Of a DNA stretch of 12,502 bases, positions 7,098 to 12,502 are shown one piece after another. The stretch's first letter is position 1. Each line of letters begins with the position of its first letter. The stretch covers positions 1-12,502 of the forward strand of contig CAJQND010000413.1 in assembly GCA_905479595.1 (NCBI GenBank), written 5' to 3'. This DNA is from an uncultured Hyphomicrobiales bacterium. Lineage in GTDB: Bacteria > Pseudomonadota > Alphaproteobacteria > Rhizobiales > CAJQND01. The notes under the pieces are model-generated. The model searched no databases, had not been told where the DNA came from, and saw only the letters and a program-made list of their open reading frames with translations. The position numbers and the translations under genes were made by a program.

Positions 7098-7940
7098 TCA
7101 AAAAAGCGCTTCAGCATGGTGGCGTAAATGGTCGCCCATAAAGCTCGCCATGAAGTAATATGAATGATCATAGCCCGGTTGCATGCGCAAAATTAGCCGA
7201 TGATCCGCCGCCGCACAGGCCTCTTCCAGCAGATGTGGCTTGAGTTGATTTTCAAGAAAGTCGTCCGCATCGCCTTGATCGACAAGGAGCGGCAGCTTTT
7301 CCTGCGCCTTCGCCACCAGCGCGCAAGCATCATATTGCGCCCATGCAGCGCGGTCTTTGCCAAGATAACCACCCAACGCCTTTTCTCCCCACGGGCAGCG
7401 AAGCGGTGAGACAATCGGGGCAAATGCAGAAACCGACTTGAAACGACCTGGATTTTTCAACGCGATCGTCAACGCCCCATGACCGCCCATGGAATGACCA
7501 AAAATTGCCTGGCGCTCCATATCAATCGGAAATTCCGCTGCAATAATGTCGGGCAGCTCGTTGGTGAGATAACTGTACATATTATAGTTTTCAGCCCATG
7601 GCTGCTCGGTCGCATCCACATAAAACCCTGCGCCCAGGCCAAAATCATAGGCCCCATCGGGGTCATCAGGCACATGTTCGCCACGCGGACTGGTATCAGG
7701 CGCCACGATGGCCAGACCAAGTTCTGCCGCATAGCCTTGTGCGCCGGCCTTGGTGACAAAATTCTGGTCCGTACAGGTGAGCCCGGAAAGCCACCACACA
7801 ACCGGCACTGGCGCAATGGCGGCCTGTGGCGGCAGATAGATTGAACAGGTCATTGTGCATTTGTTGACCGCGCTTTTGTGGGTGAACTGGACCTGTTCAC
7901 CGCCAAAGCTCACATTGGAGCCGGTTCTTTCGATCTGCAT
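7098..7940 (-). CDS. fghA: S-formylglutathione hydrolase
   Basis: This esterase-D type enzyme hydrolyses S-formylglutathione to formate and glutathione, the second step of glutathione-dependent formaldehyde detoxification in the cytoplasm. The 280-residue alpha/beta hydrolase matches the family length. It shows WWLSGLTCTDQNF at 49-61, APDTSPRGEHVPDD at 80-93 and the nucleophile elbow GHSMGGHGAL at 148-157 (Ser150). DQGDADDFL at 221-229 supplies the acid (probably Asp226), and GYDHSYYF at 256-263 the histidine (His259). The ATG at 7940 has a GAGAGG site 7 nt before it. The usual partner, class III alcohol dehydrogenase, is not adjacent. Nothing clear marks transcription ending in the 113 nt before hflK, so read-through is possible. 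Confidence 0.94.
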   Translation of the reverse strand: MQIERTGSNVSFGGEQVQFTHKSAVNKCTMTCSIYLPPQAAIAPVPVVWWLSGLTCTDQNFVTKAGAQGYAAELGLAIVAPDTSPRGEHVPDDPDGAYDFGLGAGFYVDATEQPWAENYNMYSYLTNELPDIIAAEFPIDMERQAIFGHSMGGHGALTIALKNPGRFKSVSAFAPIVSPLRCPWGEKALGGYLGKDRAAWAQYDACALVAKAQEKLPLLVDQGDADDFLENQLKPHLLEEACAAADHRLILRMQPGYDHSYYFMASFMGDHLRHHAEALF

Positions 7941-8020
7941 CCGCTCGCCTCTCTAAATTAGGTCGCGGCTGAAGTGGCCACAAAGCTGCGCAAAGGTCAA
8001 TAATTGAGATTGCCCACAGG

Positions 8021-8983
8021 GTGAAATTCCACCACTGTCGCGCGATGCGCCCAGGACAAAGAAAATTCCCGCACGTTCGAAAGAGTTCGCCCAGTCAGGC
8101 CGCCCTCACCCGTGGCCTGATTTTAATGGTCATCGCCATGCTGGTCGCGCCAGGCATGGACGTGATCGCCAAATATGTTTCCGGCTCGATCAACGGCGTC
8201 CAGGTTGCGCAGGCGAGATTTGCCTTTCAAGCATTGTTTCTGTTGCCATTTGTGCTGATCTTAAAAGGGCCGCGCGGCCTGTTACCTCGCCATATCTGGC
8301 TGAACACTATCCGCGCCCTGCTCATGGCTTGTGCCGTGACACTGTTCTTTTCCGCCCTTAAGTGGATGCCGGTTGCAGATGCGATTGCAGTGTTTTTCGT
8401 GGAACCTTTGATTCTGACCATTCTGTCTGGAATTTTTCTTGGTGAAAAAATCGGTTGGCCTCGCCGTTTCGCCGTGTCGGCTGGGTTTGTCGGCGCACTT
8501 ATTTTGGTGCGTCCGAGCTATCAGGTGTTTGGCGCGATCTCGCTTTTGCCGCTGGGTGCGGCGTTTCTGTTTGCTATTTATCTTATTCTCACTTCCAAGC
8601 TTTCAAAACGCGAAGACCCGCTGACCATGCAGTTTTATTCTGGTGTTGTAGGGTCCTTGAGCCTGTTGCTGGTCATACTGGTGGGCGACAATGCGGGTAT
8701 TTCCATCTTGTCGTTTCACTGGCCAACCTCAATGGAATGGATGTGGCTGGCCATTGCCGGGCTCATTGGCACAATTGTGCACCTGATGATTGTCTATGCG
8801 TTCCGCTCAGCACCGGCGTCTGTGTTGGCACCGTTCAACTACATGGAAATCGTCAGCGCGACAGCTCTTGGGTATATGGTATTCGGCGAATTTCCAGATG
8901 CGTGGAAGTGGCTTGGCATTGCCATTATCGTTGTCTCTGGCCTTGTGGTTTTCTGGCGCGAAAGCCGGGCTCAATCAAGTTGA
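8021..8983 (+). CDS. EamA/DMT family inner membrane transporter
   Basis: This is a predicted drug/metabolite superfamily permease with two EamA repeats and about ten transmembrane helices across residues 30-312. The repeats are visible as TIRALLMACAVTLFFSALKWMPVADAIA-like sequence in the first half, followed by PLILTILSGIFLGEKIGW, and APASVLAPFNYMEIVSATAL with FGEFPDAWKWLG in the second. The substrate cannot be read from sequence; EamA members export amino acids, nucleosides or other small molecules. The start is uncertain: GTG at 8021 gives 320 aa but has no well-placed ribosome site, ATG at 8045 is an alternative, and the first helix would be kept with either. It diverges from fghA (80 nt apart), and its 3' end overlaps the convergent aquaporin gene by 13 nt. 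Confidence 0.9.
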   Translation: MKFHHCRAMRPGQRKFPHVRKSSPSQAALTRGLILMVIAMLVAPGMDVIAKYVSGSINGVQVAQARFAFQALFLLPFVLILKGPRGLLPRHIWLNTIRALLMACAVTLFFSALKWMPVADAIAVFFVEPLILTILSGIFLGEKIGWPRRFAVSAGFVGALILVRPSYQVFGAISLLPLGAAFLFAIYLILTSKLSKREDPLTMQFYSGVVGSLSLLLVILVGDNAGISILSFHWPTSMEWMWLAIAGLIGTIVHLMIVYAFRSAPASVLAPFNYMEIVSATALGYMVFGEFPDAWKWLGIAIIVVSGLVVFWRESRAQSS

Positions 8984-9630
8984 TGGTCAGGCTTCAACCA
9001 GCGCGATAAAAGCCCGCCAATCACCCCACCAAGCATCGTCGCAATCCAAAACAACCAGAGTTGGCTCACCGCCCAACCTTCTGCAAACAACGCCGTCGCT
9101 GTTGAACGGGCGGGATTGAGCGAGGTATTGTCGATGGGGAAGCTCATCAGGTGAAAAGCGGCAATCGCCCCGCCAATTATCAAAGGCGCTAAAGAAGATC
9201 CGGTGAGTGCGAGAACAATAAACACCAGCAATGCTGTCAGACACGATTCAACGAGAAACACAGCATTTGCGGAAAACCCGCCTGGTGAATGGCTGCCATA
9301 ACCGTTTGCCGCAAAATCCACGGGCGTATATCCGGCAGTAGACGATAACAGGATAAAGAACAGCAACGCAGCAAGAGATGCACCAATAACTTGCACCACA
9401 ACATATGCCCCCGCCTGGCCCGGTGATACGCGTCCAGCCGCCAACGCGCCCAGTGTCACCGCAGGGTTAAAATGCCCACCTGGGAACACGGCCATCATCG
9501 CAGCAACGCTCAGCCCAACACACAACGCAACTCCCAGAATACCTGAGGCAGTGGAAATCAGCATCGCACCACAAACCGCCGCCACCCAGACAAACGTACC
9601 GAGCGCTTCAGCTGCGAGCGTCTTTATCAT
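8971..9630 (-). CDS. Aquaporin (MIP family, AqpZ-like)
   Basis: This is a six-helix membrane channel for water or small neutral solutes. The 219-residue product carries both signature half-helices: GGHFNPAVT (NPA at 55-57) and NTSLNPARS (NPA at 172-174). By manual alignment with E. coli AqpZ, three selectivity-filter residues are kept (His160, Thr169, Arg175), but the helix-2 Phe appears to be Val38. The segment before the first NPA is also about three residues shorter (AVFPGGHFNP). Short Gly and Asp residues at glycerol-facilitator positions are absent, favouring an aquaporin. The ATG overlaps the stop of the upstream cystathionine gamma-lyase gene (ATGA), implying translational coupling. 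Its 3' end overlaps the opposing EamA gene. Confidence 0.92.
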   Translation of the reverse strand: MIKTLAAEALGTFVWVAAVCGAMLISTASGILGVALCVGLSVAAMMAVFPGGHFNPAVTLGALAAGRVSPGQAGAYVVVQVIGASLAALLFFILLSSTAGYTPVDFAANGYGSHSPGGFSANAVFLVESCLTALLVFIVLALTGSSLAPLIIGGAIAAFHLMSFPIDNTSLNPARSTATALFAEGWAVSQLWLFWIATMLGGVIGGLLSRWLKPDHQLD

Positions 9631-10781
9631 GCAAGTGCCTGCTTCAAATCACGGATCAGATCATCAATATCCTCAATGCCGACCGAAAGCCGCACCAAGC
9701 CATCAACAATGCCAATTTCCTCACGCAGATGACGAGGGATAGAAGCATGAGTCATGATGGCGGGGTGTTCAATCAGGCTTTCAACACCGCCAAGACTCTC
9801 CGCCAATGAGAACAGTTCGGTGCGCTCCAAAAATTGCCGGGCCGCATCCATTCCACCGCTGAGTACCGCCGTAACGATGCCGCCATATCCGTTCATCTGG
9901 ATTTTCGCGATGTCATGGTTGGCATGTCCAGGAAGTCCTGGATAATAAACCTTTTCAATCTTGGCATTTGCATCCAGCCATTCCGCGATTGCCATCGCAT
10001 TGGCGCAATGGCGCTCCATGCGCACCGGCAGGGTTTTCAGCGCCCGCAAAACCCAAAACGCATCGTTGGCACCGAGAATACTCCCTACTGCATTGTGTAA
10101 ATAGGCAATCCGCTCGGCCAACTCTTCATTGGCAGCAACTACCATTCCGGCAATCACATCTGAGTGGCCATTGAGATATTTGGTTGCTGAATGCATCACC
10201 AGATCGATGCCGTGATCGAGTGGGCGCTGGCAGTACGGCGAGGCAAATGTATTATCGCAAACGGTCAAAACACCATGTTTTTTGCCAATTTCGTCTATTG
10301 CAGCCAAATCGATGACTTTCAGCAATGGATTGGTCGGTGTTTCCACCCACAACATCTTGGTATCAGGACCAATTGCCGATTCAACCGCTTTCAGATTAGA
10401 GAAATCGACAAATGCAAACGAGTGCCCGGCGGTGCGTTTTCTGACATTTTCAAAAATCCGGTATGAACCGCCGTAAAGATCATCCCCCGCAACCACATGT
10501 GAACCATGGTCGAGTAATTCCAGCAAAGTACCCGTTGCAGACATTCCGGAGGCAAAGGCGAAACCTGCCACGCCATTTTCGAGATCAGCAACACAATCTT
10601 CCAGCGCCTTGCGCGTGGGATTGGCCGTGCGGGAGTATTCGTACCCTTTGTGCACTCCGGGGCTTTCCTGCACATAGGTGGAGGAGGCGTAAATCGGGGT
10701 CATTATTGCCCCGGTGACCGGATCAGGGCGCTGGCCTGCATGAATAGCGCGGGTTGCAAACCCCTGGCGGTTTTTGGTCAT
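9627..10781 (-). CDS. Cystathionine gamma-lyase / gamma-synthase (Cys/Met metabolism PLP enzyme)
   Basis: This is a cytoplasmic PLP enzyme of the MetB/MetC/CGL family. The 384-residue product has YEYSRTANPTR at 47-57 (Tyr49 and Arg51 contact the neighbouring PLP phosphate), FASGMSA at 76-82, DDLYGGSYR at 100-108 (Tyr104 stacks on PLP), VETPTNP at 146-152, CDNTFASP at 175-182 (Asp176) and the Schiff-base lysine Lys201 in SATKYLNGHSD. SLGGVESLIEHPAIMTHASIP lies at 329-349. Sequence alone does not separate gamma-synthase from gamma-lyase. The probable cystathionine beta-synthase two genes upstream favours gamma-lyase, making cysteine, 2-oxobutyrate and ammonia from cystathionine, with possible H2S release. 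The start has GGAG about 10 nt upstream; the gene begins 15 nt after the GSCFA stop and overlaps the aquaporin start by 4 nt. Confidence 0.93.
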   Translation of the reverse strand: MTKNRQGFATRAIHAGQRPDPVTGAIMTPIYASSTYVQESPGVHKGYEYSRTANPTRKALEDCVADLENGVAGFAFASGMSATGTLLELLDHGSHVVAGDDLYGGSYRIFENVRKRTAGHSFAFVDFSNLKAVESAIGPDTKMLWVETPTNPLLKVIDLAAIDEIGKKHGVLTVCDNTFASPYCQRPLDHGIDLVMHSATKYLNGHSDVIAGMVVAANEELAERIAYLHNAVGSILGANDAFWVLRALKTLPVRMERHCANAMAIAEWLDANAKIEKVYYPGLPGHANHDIAKIQMNGYGGIVTAVLSGGMDAARQFLERTELFSLAESLGGVESLIEHPAIMTHASIPRHLREEIGIVDGLVRLSVGIEDIDDLIRDLKQALA

Positions 10782-10796
10782 TTTAATGCTTCTCCA

Positions 10797-12431
10797 TTAG
10801 GCGGTAAAAATACTGAGATTTCCAAGTCGTTCTGCTTGCCATTTATTTTCTGGTGTAACACTCATCAAGCACAATTTTGCATCATCAAGACGCTTATCAG
10901 AGATCAAGAATTCGGCATAATCGAGCAAAAATTCCTGATCGCTGTCCTCTGCGTCAATCGCTGCACGATAAGCCGCATCAGCCTTGTCTGTCTGTCCGGT
11001 GGCACGATGCACTTTGGCTGCCATTTTCATGGGCGCGCCTGAGTTGCGGTCCACATCCGACCAGTGTTTCACGGCAACCAGCGCGTCCGCATAACTTTCC
11101 CTGGCAACGTTGGCCTCTGCCAGCCAGCGCCAAACCACACCTTGCCTTGGGTGTTGAGCTGCCAGACCTGCAAGCAATTCAGATGCAGCATTACCATCAC
11201 CAGTCGCCAGCAATGCGCGCGCTTCCAGTACGCCGCGTCGCCAGCCTCCCCAGTTTCCAGGCAATAGCGGCAGTGCCGCAAGTGCATCCTCAACCCGCCC
11301 AACATCAAGACATGCCTCGATATAAAATCCAGCGAGCTCAGCATCATCTTTAAGGTGTTCTCGCAACGGCTCCAAAAGGCGCATTGCCTTTTTTCGTTTG
11401 TTTTCAGCCAGGAGTTGCTGCGCTTGCGCCTTTACAGTCGCAAGATCGCGCCCGCGATCCACCGGTGCATGCGCAATATATGCATCAATCATACGGCCAA
11501 TATTGAGATCGATCAGAGCGGTTTCCACATGGCGTTGATCATCTTCCCATGCCGCCTGGCGATCACTCAGGGTAACGCTCTCATAAGACGGGAAATAATC
11601 AATGTGGTCATACGCATTGACGATTTCATCGGCAGCGGCACGTAACACCGATTTGGAGACTGCGTTTGCCACCAAAACATCACGCCCGGAATAGGTCGCG
11701 GTCAGCGGCACTGGCGAAACCGTGAGCAATATCTTCTGGTCTTCACGGCAGGAGGTTTTAAGCAGAGCAATAATCTTGTGAAGAGTTGCAATGGTCTCAC
11801 CGTAGCTCAGTACATGCAGTTCGAAGCGATCGGGGTTCTTGGCAACCAACGCACGGCGCGGTGAGTAATTGAGGTAAAGCCCTGAAGTTTTATCAAACCA
11901 AACCTCAATCAAACCAAGGGTCATCACAACGATGCGGCATTCAGCAGCTTCTCGGACAATTTGGGTGATAACCTTGCGGCGCTCCAGGGTTTCTTCAAAC
12001 CCAGCAGGCTTAATGGAGGCTGGCAGGTGGATATCTGTGAAGCGTCCAGGGAACAATTCAAACAGATTTACATCCGGATCAAAGGAATGGTTTTCATCGA
12101 AAGCCCAAACAAATTCATTGAGGATTGATGGCACGCCGTAATTGTTGAGAATGTTGGCGCGGAACATGTTGGTGGTTTCTGCTTCTTCAAGAATGCGCCG
12201 CGTAACCACATCAAATCCGCGCGAGGCAAGCGCCTTTTCGATATTTCGGGCGAAACATGATCCGATCGTGAATACCTTCTCGCCAGGGGTGAGCGAAAAA
12301 CCCGGCTCAAATCCAGGCTTGCAGAATGGTTCTATGCGGTTTTCCGCGTCGGCCCGGGAAGGCCAGCCAGAATGGGGGCTGGTTTTCAGGTTTTCGACCG
12401 CGGCTGGTCCGGGAATGATTTTTGCGGGCAT
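10797..12431 (-). CDS. GSCFA-domain protein with C-terminal TPR-like region
   Basis: The 544-residue product carries the GSCFA signature in FTIGSCFARNI (54-64), which defines a family related to SGNH/GDSL esterases. Other conserved-looking blocks are MTLGLIEVW (170-178), LTVSPVPLTATY (235-246), YFPSYE (279-284) and DDQRHVE (297-303). By analogy with SGNH hydrolases, Ser58 would be the nucleophile and His301 the catalytic histidine; this is inference. Residues about 335-540 are helical, Ala/Leu-rich repeats resembling TPRs, clearest around TGQTDKADAAYRAAIDAED (478-496), so the protein is a catalytic-domain plus interaction-domain fusion. No signal peptide is seen, suggesting a cytoplasmic protein. 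The ATG lies 3 nt after the preceding stop (TAG AAT ATG) with no good ribosome site, which suggests reinitiation. The substrate is unknown. Confidence 0.85.
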   Translation of the reverse strand: MPAKIIPGPAAVENLKTSPHSGWPSRADAENRIEPFCKPGFEPGFSLTPGEKVFTIGSCFARNIEKALASRGFDVVTRRILEEAETTNMFRANILNNYGVPSILNEFVWAFDENHSFDPDVNLFELFPGRFTDIHLPASIKPAGFEETLERRKVITQIVREAAECRIVVMTLGLIEVWFDKTSGLYLNYSPRRALVAKNPDRFELHVLSYGETIATLHKIIALLKTSCREDQKILLTVSPVPLTATYSGRDVLVANAVSKSVLRAAADEIVNAYDHIDYFPSYESVTLSDRQAAWEDDQRHVETALIDLNIGRMIDAYIAHAPVDRGRDLATVKAQAQQLLAENKRKKAMRLLEPLREHLKDDAELAGFYIEACLDVGRVEDALAALPLLPGNWGGWRRGVLEARALLATGDGNAASELLAGLAAQHPRQGVVWRWLAEANVARESYADALVAVKHWSDVDRNSGAPMKMAAKVHRATGQTDKADAAYRAAIDAEDSDQEFLLDYAEFLISDKRLDDAKLCLMSVTPENKWQAERLGNLSIFTA

Positions 12432-12434
12432 ATT

Positions 12435-12502
12435 CTAAGCTGCCGTTAGACGGAGATGGTTGAGTACATCGATCTTGGTAATCAATCCCTCAAAATGGCC
12501 CT
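12435..12502 (-). CDS. C-terminal end of a probable cystathionine beta-synthase (CBS-domain tail), partial
   Basis: Only the last 21 codons and the stop are inside the window. They read GHFEGLITKIDVLNHLRLTA plus a final Ala, then TAG at 12437-12435. The GLITKIDVLNHLR pattern is the closing beta strand and helix of a CBS domain, as found at the C terminus of bacterial cystathionine beta-synthases with regulatory CBS pairs. Assignment to that enzyme, rather than another CBS-domain protein, rests on the cystathionine gamma-lyase family gene downstream in the same tight set. Cystathionine beta-synthase joins homocysteine and serine to form cystathionine. The catalytic part lies to the right of the window. 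Confidence 0.7.
   Translation of the reverse strand, partial: GHFEGLITKIDVLNHLRLTAA

Overview
The window reads as an ordinary chromosomal segment of an alphaproteobacterium, probably a Rhizobiales-like lineage. This is inferred from gene content and order (ilvB, miaA, serB, then a DegP-type protease, a DUF2065 protein, hflC and hflK), moderate GC and tight gene packing. I see no insertion sequence, phage gene, tRNA, rRNA or CRISPR array. Eleven substantial coding regions plus one very short leader ORF fill almost the whole window, and no stretch over 300 bases lacks a gene. Two genes lie on the plus strand (serB and an EamA-type transporter); all others are on the minus strand.

Left part (1-3120): the acetolactate synthase large subunit gene ilvB runs off the left edge. 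Its 5' leader looks like a transcription attenuator: a promoter-like pair, a 15-codon leader peptide rich in Leu/Ile/Val, a long perfect inverted repeat, and a terminator hairpin with a U-run just before ilvB. Upstream lies miaA (tRNA modification), divergent from serB (phosphoserine phosphatase). A bidirectional terminator separates serB from the next block.

Middle part (3139-6984): a membrane protein quality-control operon, transcribed hflK, hflC, DUF2065 membrane protein, degP-like periplasmic protease. hflK and hflC overlap by one base. The protease and miaA both appear to start at TTG codons.

Right part (7098-12502): S-formylglutathione hydrolase (fghA) diverges from an EamA-family transporter, which converges with and overlaps an aquaporin gene. 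The minus-strand set from the right edge is the 3' end of a probable cystathionine beta-synthase, a GSCFA-domain protein with a TPR-like tail, a cystathionine gamma-lyase/synthase and the aquaporin. Junctions are 3 nt, 15 nt and a 4-nt overlap. This looks like a reverse-transsulfuration operon carrying two unexpected passengers, and it is the least conventional arrangement here. The other clear highlight is the ilvB attenuator with its leader peptide.
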